This document shows, piece after piece, positions 45,052 through 54,185 of a DNA stretch of 64,000 nt. The notes under the pieces are model-generated. The model saw only the letters and a program-made list of their open reading frames with translations, made no database searches and was not told the origin of the DNA. The DNA comes from Pseudoalteromonas espejiana DSM 9414 (GTDB lineage: Bacteria > Pseudomonadota > Gammaproteobacteria > Enterobacterales > Alteromonadaceae). The stretch covers positions 259,001 through 323,000 of the forward strand of contig NZ_CP011028.1 in assembly GCF_002221525.1 (NCBI RefSeq), read 5' to 3'. Each line of letters begins with the position of its first letter. The stretch's first letter is position 1. The position numbers and the translations under genes were made by a program.

Positions 45052-45476
45052 GGTTTGTCCTTAAAATCCCGTTATTGAGTTACATAAATACTAACCTAAT
45101 TTTTCATTATCGGCAGTGCTAAATTAAGCCTTTTATTTTTGTTACCTAAAATGGCTATAGCAATCCTAATTAGTTACCTAAACCATGCTATGTGAAGTGA
45201 GACAAAAATAAATATAATTTATTTTTAGTAATCCTTAAAAATTAATAAAACCCCATATAGTTATTATATGGCTAGCGAATTTACATGATTAAATTTAAAG
45301 CATAAAAAATTCTCAATTATGTTTTTTTGTGGATTTTAAAACCATTAAAAATCACTTTTTACACTTTTATTGAATTGAGTTTGGTGTTGACTTAGTAGGC
45401 TTAGCGCGGTACAAATAGATATATAGAGCGAACAATATTGTTTCGCAATAATTGAACACAATTTGGTATTAATTAC
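45052..45476. other. AT-rich upstream region of the ilv operon
   Basis: This 425-bp gap between divergent units holds the upstream DNA of the TraB/GumN gene and, near its right end, the ilv promoter. A small palindrome CCATATA-GTTAT-TATATGG sits near 45254. The stretch 45180-45380 is very AT-rich and could be an upstream activation or protein-binding region. No gene is seen. Confidence 0.55.
45387..45415 (+). promoter_or_regulatory. ilv operon promoter
   Basis: TTGACT (45387-45392), a 17-bp spacer and TACAAA (45410-45415). The start of transcription would be about 55 bases before the leader peptide ATG. Confidence 0.7.
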
Positions 45477-45545
45477 ATGCTTGCAAATGCACTTAACCTA
45501 GTCCTGATTATTATCGTGGTGATTATTCCCGCGAGGGTTTCGTAG
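45477..45545 (+). CDS. ilvL: ilv operon leader peptide
   Basis: A 22-codon frame (ATG to TAG) upstream of ilvG encodes a peptide whose middle is LVLIIIVVII, that is ten consecutive Leu, Val and Ile codons. This is the three amino acids that control enterobacterial ilvGMEDA attenuation. It ends PARVS. The frame lies between the promoter and a U-tailed terminator, exactly where an attenuator leader belongs. It is too short for routine gene calling. A ribosome stalled on the Ile/Val run would leave 45531-45540 free to pair with the terminator's left arm. Confidence 0.88.
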   Translation: MLANALNLVLIIIVVIIPARVS

Positions 45546-45604
45546 TGCTATAAACTTAAGCATTAAAAAGCCCTCCGCACTTAACCGTTCGGAGGGCTTT
45601 TTAG
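45531..45604 (+). terminator. ilv attenuator: terminator and competing antiterminator
   Basis: Terminator: AAAAAGCCCTCCG (45565-45577) pairs perfectly with CGGAGGGCTTTTT (45590-45602) around a 12-base loop, ending in Ts. Antiterminator: GCGAGGG (45531-45537), inside the last leader codons, can pair with CCCTC-CGC (45571-45578) with one bulged C, extended by TTT against AAG. The two folds exclude each other. A ribosome reaching the leader stop at 45545 would cover GCGAGGG and favour termination. Confidence 0.85.
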
Positions 45605-45689
45605 TTTTAAGCACAAAGTTTTAAAGATTTTAGCTATAAGTTTAAGTAAGTATTTAATTGGGTTGTCACTGAGGAATGAGGATTTATTA

Positions 45690-47339
45690 ATGACAGGCGC
45701 AGAACTAACAATCGATTTATTAGCCAAACACGGCGTTAAAGAGGTATTTGGCTACCCCGGCGGAGCTATTATGCCAATTTACGATGCGTTGTATGGCGCG
45801 CCAGTCAAACATTACCTTACTCGTCATGAGCAAGGTGCTGGCTTTGCCGCTGTAGGTTATGCCCGCAGCACAGGTAAATTAGGCGTATGTTTAGCAACGT
45901 CAGGCCCAGGGGCAACTAATTTAATAACAGCACTTGCCGATGCAATGATGGACTCAGTGCCATTGTTAGCAATTACCGGCCAGGTACCTACTGCAGCCAT
46001 TGGCTCAGATGCATTTCAAGAGGTAGATGTACTTGGTATGTCGCTTTCGTGTACTAAACATAGCTACATGGTAGAGCGCGCCGAAGATTTAGCCGAAATA
46101 CTGCAAGAGGCTATGCACTTAGCCCAAAGTGGTCGCCCAGGCCCTGTACTTGTCGATATTCCAAAAGACATTCAAATGGCGCAAGTGCCTTTTAAACCAT
46201 GGCTAGCCGCTGATGAATACTTACCGCAACTTGATTTAAACCAAGTTGCCATTGCAAATCAGTTATTAAGTGAAGCAAAGCAGCCAGTTGCATATGTTGG
46301 CGGCGGCGTGCAAGCGGCTGATGCGCAAAATGAGTTAATGCAGTTTTTAAATAAAACGCAGATGCCAGCAGTATCAACACTTAAGGCGTTAGGCAGCGTA
46401 TTACCAGATTACGAACATTACTTAGGTATGCTGGGCATGCACGGTACCCAAGCCGCTAATATAGCAGTACAAGAGTGCGATGTATTAGTGTGTATAGGCG
46501 CTCGCTTTGATGACCGCGTAACAGGTAACTTAGCTAAATTTGCCGCTAAAGCAAAAGTAATCCACTTAGACATAGATGCAGCTGAAGTCGGTAAACGTAA
46601 ACCTGCTAAGGCCTCATTAATTGCTGATTTAAAAACGTCATTACCGGTGCTTGAATGTGTTGTAACCCCTAAAGCATGGTGCGATACAAATAAGCAGTTA
46701 AGCGTAAAACATGCGTGGCGCTATGACTACCCAGGCGAAAAAGTATTTGCCCCGTATTTATTGAACCAATTAAGCCAGCGTATGCCAAAAACAGGCGTAG
46801 TATGCTGCGATGTTGGTCAGCACCAAATGTGGGTAGCGCAACACATGAAATTTAGCCACCCGAGCAACCATTTAAGTAGTGGTGGTGCAGGCACAATGGG
46901 CTTTGGTTTACCAGCAGCCATAGGTGCACAAGTGGCACGCCCAGACGATTTTGTAATAACGGTGTCGGGTGATGGCTCAATCATGATGAACATTCAAGAG
47001 CTTGCGACTATTCGCCGTAACAATTTACCAGTAAAAATACTGATATTAGATAACCAACGCTTAGGTATGGTTCGCCAATGGCAGGAGCTATTTTTTGAAG
47101 GACGTTACTCTGAAACAAACCTTTCAGATAACCCTGATTTTGTTCAATTAGCCGCTGTATTTGGTATTCCTGGGCAAACAATTACACAAGCAAACGAAGT
47201 TGACGATGCAATAACCGCATTAGTTAATAGCAAAGGCCCGTATATATTACATGCCTGTATAGACGATAAAGAAAACGTATGGCCACTTGTACCACCAGGG
47301 GCTGCAAATGACGAAATGATTACGGAGAAAGCACAATGA
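45690..47339 (+). CDS. ilvG: Acetolactate synthase II large subunit
   Basis: IlvG catalyses formation of acetolactate and acetohydroxybutyrate, the first common step of valine and isoleucine synthesis, using ThDP and FAD. The 549-aa protein is full length, without the frameshift that inactivates ilvG in E. coli K-12. Visible are GYPGGAIMPIYDALY and HEQGAGFAAVGYAR with the catalytic Glu, and the ThDP/Mg motif GDGSIMMNIQELATI. The ATG at 45690 follows GAGGA with 7-base spacing and fits MTGAELTIDLL; a TTG 27 bases upstream lacks support. ilvM overlaps its end. Confidence 0.95.
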   Translation: MTGAELTIDLLAKHGVKEVFGYPGGAIMPIYDALYGAPVKHYLTRHEQGAGFAAVGYARSTGKLGVCLATSGPGATNLITALADAMMDSVPLLAITGQVPTAAIGSDAFQEVDVLGMSLSCTKHSYMVERAEDLAEILQEAMHLAQSGRPGPVLVDIPKDIQMAQVPFKPWLAADEYLPQLDLNQVAIANQLLSEAKQPVAYVGGGVQAADAQNELMQFLNKTQMPAVSTLKALGSVLPDYEHYLGMLGMHGTQAANIAVQECDVLVCIGARFDDRVTGNLAKFAAKAKVIHLDIDAAEVGKRKPAKASLIADLKTSLPVLECVVTPKAWCDTNKQLSVKHAWRYDYPGEKVFAPYLLNQLSQRMPKTGVVCCDVGQHQMWVAQHMKFSHPSNHLSSGGAGTMGFGLPAAIGAQVARPDDFVITVSGDGSIMMNIQELATIRRNNLPVKILILDNQRLGMVRQWQELFFEGRYSETNLSDNPDFVQLAAVFGIPGQTITQANEVDDAITALVNSKGPYILHACIDDKENVWPLVPPGAANDEMITEKAQ

Positions 47340-47578
47340 AACACAGCCTAACTATTGCATTAAAGAGCCAAAGTATAGCGGTCGAGCGTTTTTTACGTGT
47401 AGTGCGTCACCGTGGTTTTGATCTTACGCACTTTCAGCTCAATATGGATGATGGCCACTACAATGTTGCAATGACAGTAGATAGCGATAAACCAATCCAT
47501 CTTTTAACAAGCCAGTTAAATAAGCTGGTGGACGTTAAAGAAATCACTTTACAAAATTTACAGCAACAAGCTGTGTAA
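47336..47578 (+). CDS. ilvM: Acetolactate synthase II small subunit
   Basis: IlvM is the ACT-domain regulatory subunit that stabilises and activates IlvG. The 80-aa protein has the single ACT fold: SIAVERFLRVVRHRGFDLTHF, then a beta segment (YNVAMTVDSD) and HLLTSQLNKLVDVKEITL. Its ATG overlaps the ilvG stop (ATGA), coupling the two subunits. The short length is typical of IlvM, compared with the longer IlvH and IlvN. Confidence 0.92.
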   Translation: MKHSLTIALKSQSIAVERFLRVVRHRGFDLTHFQLNMDDGHYNVAMTVDSDKPIHLLTSQLNKLVDVKEITLQNLQQQAV

Positions 47579-47677
47579 TTGCTAACAACACAAATTTACG
47601 AGTAATTGAACAACAGTTACTCACCAATTTTTAGAATGAGGAATGCCCGCTTACAGAGCGGCAAAACAGAGGTAACT

Positions 47678-49534
47678 ATGGCTAAATTAAGAAGTGCAAC
47701 AACAACTGAAGGACGTAAACGCGCAGGCGCACGTGCATTATGGCGCGCAACAGGCATGACCGACACAGACTTTGGTAAACCAATTATTGCTGTAGTTAAC
47801 TCGTTTACGCAATTTGTACCAGGGCATGTTCACCTTAACCAGCTTAGTGAGTTAATGGCTGAAACAATCACGCAAGCGGGCGGTGTGCCAAAAGAATTTA
47901 ATACCATTGCTATTGATGACGGTATCGCAATGGGCCACGGCGGCATGCTTTACTCACTGCCATCACGCGACCTAATTGCCGACTCGGTTGAGTACATGGT
48001 TAACGGCCACTGCGCCGATGCGATGATCTGTATTTCTAACTGTGACAAAATCACCCCAGGGATGATGCTTGCAGCGCTACGCTTAAACATACCGGTTATT
48101 TTTGTATCGGGCGGACCAATGGAAGCGGGTAAAACAAAACTTGCCAACATTGATATTAAATTAGATTTAGTAGATGCCATGGTTAAAGGCGCTGATGAAA
48201 CGGTAAGTGATGCTGATTCAGAGCAAGTAGAGCGCTCTGCATGTCCTACTTGTGGGTCGTGTTCGGGTATGTTTACTGCAAACTCAATGAACTGTTTATT
48301 AGAGGCTATTGGCCTTGCACTACCGGGTAATGGTACAACGCTTGCAACCCATAAAGACCGTAAGCAGCTATATGTAGAGGCGGGTGCTCGCATTGTTGAT
48401 TTATGCCGTGAGTACTACCAAAAAGATAACCAAGACGTGTTACCTCGCGCTATTGCTAACAAAACAGCCTTTATGAACTCTATGGTTGTTGATATTGCCA
48501 TGGGTGGTTCATCTAACACCGTATTGCATTTATTAGCAGCGGCACAAGAAGCCGGCGTAGACTTTGATATGTCGCACATTGATGAGCTATCTCGTAAAAC
48601 CCCATTTTTATGTAAAGTAGCCCCAGCTACACCTGAGTACCACATTGAAGATGTGCATCGCGCTGGTGGCATGATGGCAATTGTACGTGAGCTAGGCAAA
48701 GCCGGTTTAGTTGATTTATCGGTAAACCACGTTGCGGGTATGACAATGGGTGAGCTTGTTAAAAAGTGGGATGCGACTGATCCAACAAACGAAGCTGCAC
48801 AAAAGTTTTACCGCGCTGGCCCTGCTGGTATTCGTACTACAAAAGCAATGAGCCAAGAGTGCCGTTGGGATGAAGGCGATAACGACCGAGAGCATGGTTG
48901 TATTCGTAGTGTTGAGCACGCATTCAGACAAGATGGCGGCTTAGCTGTGCTTTCAGGTAACTTAGCGGTTGACGGCTGTATTGTTAAAAGCGCAGGCGTA
49001 GTTGACGAAATGCTACATTTTGAAGGTACTGCCGTGGTGTACGAATCACAAGATGATTCAGTAGAAGGCATTTTAAACGACGAAGTAAAAGCGGGTGATG
49101 TCGTTGTTATTCGTTACGAAGGTCCTAAAGGCGGCCCAGGTATGCAAGAAATGCTGTACCCAACGAGCTACTTAAAATCAAAAGGCTTAGCTGAAAAGTG
49201 TGCATTGATCACCGATGGTCGTTTCTCGGGCGGCACCTCAGGTTTATCAATCGGCCACGTATCGCCAGAAGCGGCAAGCGGCGGTGCCATTGCCTATGTT
49301 GAAAATGGCGACAAAATTATCATTGATATTGCAACACGTGAAATCACTTTAGCATTAAGCGATGAAGAACTTGAAGCGCGTAAGCAAAAACAACTAGCAC
49401 GCGGTAAATTAGCGTACAAACCGGTTGATCGTGAGCGTTATGTGTCATCGGCATTAAAAGCGTATGCATTACTTGCAACGAGCGCCGATAAAGGCGCAGT
49501 ACGTGATTTAGCCAAATTGGAGGAGCTTAGCTAA
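47678..49534 (+). CDS. ilvD: Dihydroxy-acid dehydratase
   Basis: IlvD dehydrates dihydroxy acids to the 2-keto acids of valine and isoleucine using an Fe-S cluster. The product from this ATG is 618 aa, like E. coli (616). Cluster cysteines are visible in [13 protein letters not shown] and [12 protein letters not shown], with [14 protein letters not shown] between. The C-terminus [21 protein letters not shown] is the second signature. The start [12 protein letters not shown] matches the family; a longer frame from 47606 does not. A 99-bp gap separates it from ilvM, where ilvE lies in E. coli. Confidence 0.96.
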   Translation: MAKLRSATTTEGRKRAGARALWRATGMTDTDFGKPIIAVVNSFTQFVPGHVHLNQLSELMAETITQAGGVPKEFNTIAIDDGIAMGHGGMLYSLPSRDLIADSVEYMVNGHCADAMICISNCDKITPGMMLAALRLNIPVIFVSGGPMEAGKTKLANIDIKLDLVDAMVKGADETVSDADSEQVERSACPTCGSCSGMFTANSMNCLLEAIGLALPGNGTTLATHKDRKQLYVEAGARIVDLCREYYQKDNQDVLPRAIANKTAFMNSMVVDIAMGGSSNTVLHLLAAAQEAGVDFDMSHIDELSRKTPFLCKVAPATPEYHIEDVHRAGGMMAIVRELGKAGLVDLSVNHVAGMTMGELVKKWDATDPTNEAAQKFYRAGPAGIRTTKAMSQECRWDEGDNDREHGCIRSVEHAFRQDGGLAVLSGNLAVDGCIVKSAGVVDEMLHFEGTAVVYESQDDSVEGILNDEVKAGDVVVIRYEGPKGGPGMQEMLYPTSYLKSKGLAEKCALITDGRFSGGTSGLSIGHVSPEAASGGAIAYVENGDKIIIDIATREITLALSDEELEARKQKQLARGKLAYKPVDRERYVSSALKAYALLATSADKGAVRDLAKLEELS

Positions 49535-49536
49535 TT

Positions 49537-51090
49537 ATGGTTTCTCAAGAGCTCGATTATTTTCGCGCTATTATCCAGGCAAATATGGAGCCTTTGGCAA
49601 AAGTTACTGAGGTCAGTGAAATGCCTGATCTCAGTGCTAAACTTGGGAACCATGTATGGCTTAAGCGTGAGGATCAACAGCCCGTGTATTCGTTTAAGTT
49701 ACGCGGTGCATACAATAAATTAAATAAGTTACCAAAAGGGTCTGTTGTTATTACGGCGTCGGCTGGTAACCATGCGCAAGGTGTGGCACTTAGTGCTTCA
49801 CACCTTGGCCATAAAGCCACTATTGTTATGCCAGTTACAACGCCTGAAATAAAAGTAAGCGCAGTACGCGCGCTTGGCGGCGAAGTGGTATTATATGGTC
49901 ATCATTTTGATGCGGCAAAAGCACACGCTCTAGAGCTTACAGAGCAGCGAAGTGGTGTATTTGTCCCGCCGTTTGACGACCCTGACGTGATTGTTGGGCA
50001 AGGCACTGTAGCCCGCGAGTTAATGCAACAACTCAACGAGCTTGATGCGGTATTTATACCTGTTGGAGGTGGTGGCTTACTTGCTGGTATGGCTGTTTAT
50101 ATCAAGTCATTACGCCCTGATATCAAAGTTATTGGCGTAGAAGCTGACGAAAGCGCATGTTTACAAGCAGCACTTAAAGCAGGAGAGCCAGTAGAGCTTG
50201 AGCGTGTTGGCAGTTTTGCCGATGGCGTTGCGGTAAAAGTTATCGGCAGTGAAACATTTCGCTTAGCGCAAAAATTTTGTGACGAAGTCGTTACTGTCAG
50301 TGGCGATGAAATTTGTGCTGCCATGCAAGATATTTTTGTCTCTACCCGCGCAATTGCAGAGCCATCTGGTGCCCTTGCAACGGCAGGGCTTAAAAAGTGG
50401 AGCCAACAATCGGGCTTAAAGGGGCTTCATTTAGCGGCTGTGCTTTCGGGTGCTAATTTAAACTTTGATCGTCTTCGTTATGTCGCAGAGCGCACTGCGC
50501 TAGGTGAAAAAAACGAAGCGTTATTAGCGGTTACCATTAAAGAAGAAAAAGGCAGCTTTAAGCAGTTTTGTGCGTCTTTAGGTGGCCGTGCTATTACTGA
50601 GTTTAACTACCGCTATGCAGGCCCAGGTGAAGCGCAAATATTTGTAGGCATTGCACTGCGCCAAGGCGAGCAAGAGCTAAATGAGTTAAAGCAAGATTTA
50701 ACTAAAAACGACTATCACTTTTGTGATTTATCAGACAACGAACTCGCTAAATTGCATGTACGTTATATGGTCGGTGGTAAAGCGCCAGAACAATTACATG
50801 AACGATTATTACGTTTTGAGTTTCCTGAATACCCAGGCGCCCTCGCTCGCTTTTTAGATACGCTTGGGAGTAACTGGAACATTACGTTATTTCATTATCG
50901 TAATCATGGTGGCTCTATGGGTAATGTATTAGCTGGTTTTGCTATTGAACCAAGCCAGTTTGATATGTTTAACGAGCACTTGAATCGCTTAGGTTATAGT
51001 GTACAAGATGAAACACATAACCCGTGTTTTACGCAGTTTTTAACTTCACAACCGCAAAGTTCAAATACCGACGATTTAGCCTCAGCCTAA
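49537..51090 (+). CDS. ilvA: Threonine deaminase (biosynthetic)
   Basis: IlvA converts threonine to 2-oxobutyrate, the committed step of isoleucine synthesis, and is inhibited by isoleucine. The 517-aa protein is the long biosynthetic form: a PLP catalytic domain with Lys54 in YSFKLRGAYNK, the glycine-rich loop PVGGGGLLAGMAVY and SAGNHAQGVALSA; then two ACT-like regulatory domains (from about 330), including FPEYPGALARFLDTLG. The two-domain tail separates it from the short catabolic TdcB. It lies 2 bp behind ilvD and ends the operon. Confidence 0.96.
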   Translation: MVSQELDYFRAIIQANMEPLAKVTEVSEMPDLSAKLGNHVWLKREDQQPVYSFKLRGAYNKLNKLPKGSVVITASAGNHAQGVALSASHLGHKATIVMPVTTPEIKVSAVRALGGEVVLYGHHFDAAKAHALELTEQRSGVFVPPFDDPDVIVGQGTVARELMQQLNELDAVFIPVGGGGLLAGMAVYIKSLRPDIKVIGVEADESACLQAALKAGEPVELERVGSFADGVAVKVIGSETFRLAQKFCDEVVTVSGDEICAAMQDIFVSTRAIAEPSGALATAGLKKWSQQSGLKGLHLAAVLSGANLNFDRLRYVAERTALGEKNEALLAVTIKEEKGSFKQFCASLGGRAITEFNYRYAGPGEAQIFVGIALRQGEQELNELKQDLTKNDYHFCDLSDNELAKLHVRYMVGGKAPEQLHERLLRFEFPEYPGALARFLDTLGSNWNITLFHYRNHGGSMGNVLAGFAIEPSQFDMFNEHLNRLGYSVQDETHNPCFTQFLTSQPQSSNTDDLASA

Positions 51091-51097
51091 TGACTTT

Positions 51098-51132
51098 AAG
51101 CAAGTGCCCAAGTTGGGTGCTTGCTTTATCTT
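51098..51132 (+). terminator. ilv operon terminator
   Basis: AAGCAAG with GCCCA pairs with TGGG and CTTGCTT around a short loop (13 pairs, two of them G-T), 7 bases after the ilvA stop. The T-run is interrupted (TTTATCTTG). Confidence 0.75.
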
Positions 51133-51180
51133 GTGTTTTACATATAGTTACAAGTAATTACTACTGTTTGGAACAGCCCG

Positions 51181-52218
51181 TTGCCTATTAAAGGATTAAT
51201 ACTCGTAACTCTACTTTTTTGCAGCCAACTTAAGGCGCAAGAACCAGTCACCTTACAACTTAAATGGACTCATCAATTTCAATTTGCTGGTTATTATATG
51301 GCAAAAGAAAAAGGCTACTATAAAGACGCAGGGCTTGATGTAACCATACGCGAAGCAAACCCTAAAATGCCAGATACATTTACGCCCGTAGCGTTAAATG
51401 AGGCGCAATTTGGGGTGGCGCATTCAGGTATTTTGCAGCAACGGGTTAATGGTCAGCCATTTGTTGCTATGGCTGCTATTTTACAATTCTCCCCTTACTG
51501 TTGGATGGTTAAAGATAGCTCAGATATTTTTCACCCACGAGATTTTACAGCTAAGCGTATAACTGAGGTTAGCCGCAAAGATGGCACCGAACTTCTTATA
51601 ATGCTCAAGCGAAGCGGTATAGATATAAATACGTTAGAGGTGTTCAGTAGTGAAGAGCCGGCCGTTGAAGCATGGCAACAAAATAAGCTCGATGCTATGC
51701 AAGTATATGTAACTAATCAGCCATATTTTATGACACAACAAGGTATATCGCATCGTCTTATTTGCCCGCAGCGCTACGGAATGGATGTGTATGGCGATGT
51801 ACTATTTACTAGCGAATCTATGCTTAAAAAGCACCCGCAAACGGTCGAAAAATTTTACCAAGCGAGTTTAAAAGGCTGGCGCTACGCAATGATGAATATG
51901 GACGAAGCAATTGCCGTTACTCAGCAGCTGTATGCACCTAATAAAAGCTTTCACCAACTTGCTTATGAGGCCGAGGTGCTTAAAGAATATATAATGCCGC
52001 CCACCACGCATTTAGGAAATATGTCGATGGCTAAATGGCGTTTAATTGCTGATTATTATGGTATTAAGCAAAGTGACTTTGATGAGCAAAAAGCCGGTTT
52101 TATTTACAAATATCAAGAGAGCGAAAGCATACAGCTGTCGTGGATGTTAATAGCGGCCATTATAGTGAGTATTATTTCAATTCCACTGTATTTACGTTTA
52201 ATACTCGGAAAAAAATAA
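51181..52218 (+). CDS. NMT1/THI5-like binding protein with C-terminal membrane anchor
   Basis: A 345-aa protein: a signal peptide (about 1-19, cleavage near LKA-QEP), then an ABC-type substrate-binding domain of the NMT1/THI5 group (LQLKWTHQFQFAGYYMAKEKGYYKDAG, AVEAWQQNKLDAMQVY, DVYGDVLFTSESML), and a single membrane helix at about 320-340 followed by only a few basic residues. In many marine bacteria this sensor module continues into GGDEF, EAL or kinase domains; here nothing follows. No permease or ATPase gene is adjacent. The start is TTG with a weak SD site, which leaves the exact N-terminus less certain. Confidence 0.78.
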   Translation: MPIKGLILVTLLFCSQLKAQEPVTLQLKWTHQFQFAGYYMAKEKGYYKDAGLDVTIREANPKMPDTFTPVALNEAQFGVAHSGILQQRVNGQPFVAMAAILQFSPYCWMVKDSSDIFHPRDFTAKRITEVSRKDGTELLIMLKRSGIDINTLEVFSSEEPAVEAWQQNKLDAMQVYVTNQPYFMTQQGISHRLICPQRYGMDVYGDVLFTSESMLKKHPQTVEKFYQASLKGWRYAMMNMDEAIAVTQQLYAPNKSFHQLAYEAEVLKEYIMPPTTHLGNMSMAKWRLIADYYGIKQSDFDEQKAGFIYKYQESESIQLSWMLIAAIIVSIISIPLYLRLILGKK

Positions 52219-52280
52219 CCGTTTAATGCAGCGCTGCGCAACTGATATAATTAACCGTCTTTTTATTATTTTAAGTTGTT

Positions 52281-53456
52281 ATGAACCTAGCAGAGCAGTT
52301 TGCAGCACTCGATGCAGTGTTAATGAATACCCGACAATACTGGCAGTGCACTGCGTTTGATTATGATTCATTGCCTTGGCCCGAGCTGTGTGCTCCATTA
52401 AATAGCTTATCTGATGATGCAGTTGCGCAGCTTGATAGCGACCAAAGTAAACTATATGAATTTTTTGCCCCTTATATATCAGGCCTTGAACAGTTACCTG
52501 CGCTTTGCCGTTTAGAACAAAGCCAGCAGCAACGCAGCGAATACCCGTTTTGGATAAGTAATGGCATAAAAGGGCGCAAGTTTGAGCAACTGCAAGACTT
52601 TGTTTCTGCATTACCAAATACAAAACAGCCTGTTTTAGAGTGGTGCGCTGGCAAAGGTCATTTAGGGCGCATGCTTGCTTTTAATGGCGCGCAAACTGTG
52701 CGTAGTGTTGAGTTACAAGCACACCTGTGTGAACAAGGGCAGCACAGTGCTAAGCAGCAAGGCTTGGCTATGCAATTTAGCCAAGCAAATGTACTTGAAG
52801 ACGATATTAGTCACTTTTTTAATACAGATACCCACGCGGTAGCTTTACATGCGTGTGGCGCTTTGCATCAAACCTTTATGCAGCAAGCGAGTAAAGCGGG
52901 AGTTAAGCGTATTAGTTTTTCACCGTGTTGTTATCACTTATTTACCGACAATAACTATAAAGCTATGAGCGATGAAGCACGTAAAAGTGAGCTTTTTTTA
53001 ACTCACCGAGATTTAAAGCTCGCTCTACAAGAAACCGTTACAGCGCCTTCGCGTGTTGCAAAAGTTCGAAAAACTGAAGTGGAGTGGCGCTTAGGGTTTG
53101 ATGCGCTTAGAAAGTCGATTACTAACGAGCAGTTTTACGTTAGCGTACCTTCTGTTAATAAGGCGGTATTTTCAGACTCATTTGCACAATTTTGTGCATG
53201 GGCAAGTGAGAAAAAATCGATAAACATCCCTAAAAACACAGATTACGATAAGTTTTTAGCTATTGGTAAAACCCGTAAAAAAGTGACAGAGCGAATCGAA
53301 CTGGTTCGACATGTGTTTAGAAGAGCAATAGAAGTTTGGCTTGTGCTCGATCGTGCTTTATATTTGCAACAGCAAGGTTACACGGTTTCTGTGACAACCT
53401 TTTGTGAGAAGCAATTAACCCCTCGCAACATTTTGATTCTTGCTAACACGCAATAA
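52281..53456 (+). CDS. SAM-dependent methyltransferase-like protein
   Basis: A 391-aa protein with a class I methyltransferase core: VLEWCAGKGHLGRMLAFNGA (118-137) is the SAM-binding motif I, VRSVELQAHL motif II, and VALHACGALHQTF with SFSPCCYHLF (about 190-220) follow the pattern of the Methyltransf_32/GSTCD-like group. The N-terminal 110 residues and C-terminal third are not recognisable. The target (RNA, protein or small molecule) is unknown. It starts 62 bp after the NMT1 gene and is followed by can. Confidence 0.75.
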   Translation: MNLAEQFAALDAVLMNTRQYWQCTAFDYDSLPWPELCAPLNSLSDDAVAQLDSDQSKLYEFFAPYISGLEQLPALCRLEQSQQQRSEYPFWISNGIKGRKFEQLQDFVSALPNTKQPVLEWCAGKGHLGRMLAFNGAQTVRSVELQAHLCEQGQHSAKQQGLAMQFSQANVLEDDISHFFNTDTHAVALHACGALHQTFMQQASKAGVKRISFSPCCYHLFTDNNYKAMSDEARKSELFLTHRDLKLALQETVTAPSRVAKVRKTEVEWRLGFDALRKSITNEQFYVSVPSVNKAVFSDSFAQFCAWASEKKSINIPKNTDYDKFLAIGKTRKKVTERIELVRHVFRRAIEVWLVLDRALYLQQQGYTVSVTTFCEKQLTPRNILILANTQ

Positions 53457-53518
53457 GATAACGCCTTTAGCTATTTTTATTGGGTGTAATTTCCGTCCTT
53501 GATTTAAAAAGAGATGCA

Positions 53519-54178
53519 ATGAGAAAGTTAAAGAATTTATTCGAAAATAATAAGCGTTGGGCTGCTCGTACAAGTGAAGCAAATCCTGATTTTTTTAAAA
53601 TTTTGTCAATGCAGCAAAATCCTGAATATTTATGGATTGGGTGTTCAGACTCCCGGGTGCCTGCAAATCAAATAGTTGATTTATTACCGGGTGAATTATT
53701 TGTTCACCGTAACGTAGCTAACGTAGTCGTGCACACGGATCATAATTGTTTATCTGTTATGCAATATGCGGTAGAAGTACTAAAAGTAAAACATATTATG
53801 GTGGTAGGGCATTACGGCTGTGGCGGTGTGCAAGCGGTGCTAGATAACGCCAAATTTGGCTTTATTGATAACTGGTTACGCCATGTGGGAGATGTAAAAG
53901 AAAAGCACCTTGAGCAATTAAATGCAATGGATGAGCAGCAGCGTTTAAGCCGCTTAATAGAGCTTAATGTGATTGAGCAAGTACGCAATGTATGCAGAAC
54001 CAACATTGTGCAAGATGCATGGGGCAAAGGCCAAGACTTAACCATTCATGGCTGGGTATATGGCTTAGAAAATGGCCACTTACACGACTTAGAATCGGTG
54101 GTTACCTGTGCAGATGAAGAGGGCGACGTTTATAAAAAAGCCGTTGCGCATGTATTAACAAAAGCTGGCTGCGAGTAA
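53519..54178 (+). CDS. can: Beta-class carbonic anhydrase
   Basis: Interconverts CO2 and bicarbonate in the cytoplasm, supplying bicarbonate for carboxylations. The 219-aa product is the length of E. coli Can. Zinc ligands are Cys42 and Asp44 in WIGCSDSRVPAN, His98 and Cys101 in VVGHYGCGGVQA. The Asp-Arg pair of SDSR completes the active site. I chose the ATG at 53519 (AAGAGATG upstream); an in-frame start at 53480 would add 13 residues with no family support. The 7-bp gap to the next gene suggests cotranscription. Confidence 0.95.
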   Translation: MRKLKNLFENNKRWAARTSEANPDFFKILSMQQNPEYLWIGCSDSRVPANQIVDLLPGELFVHRNVANVVVHTDHNCLSVMQYAVEVLKVKHIMVVGHYGCGGVQAVLDNAKFGFIDNWLRHVGDVKEKHLEQLNAMDEQQRLSRLIELNVIEQVRNVCRTNIVQDAWGKGQDLTIHGWVYGLENGHLHDLESVVTCADEEGDVYKKAVAHVLTKAGCE

Positions 54179-54185
54179 CCCTTAC

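Noticed and set aside
47606..47677. 24-residue N-terminal extension of ilvD
   Set aside because: IlvD proteins begin near [15 protein letters not shown] precedes the ATG at 47678, and the extension contains a hairpin-forming segment.
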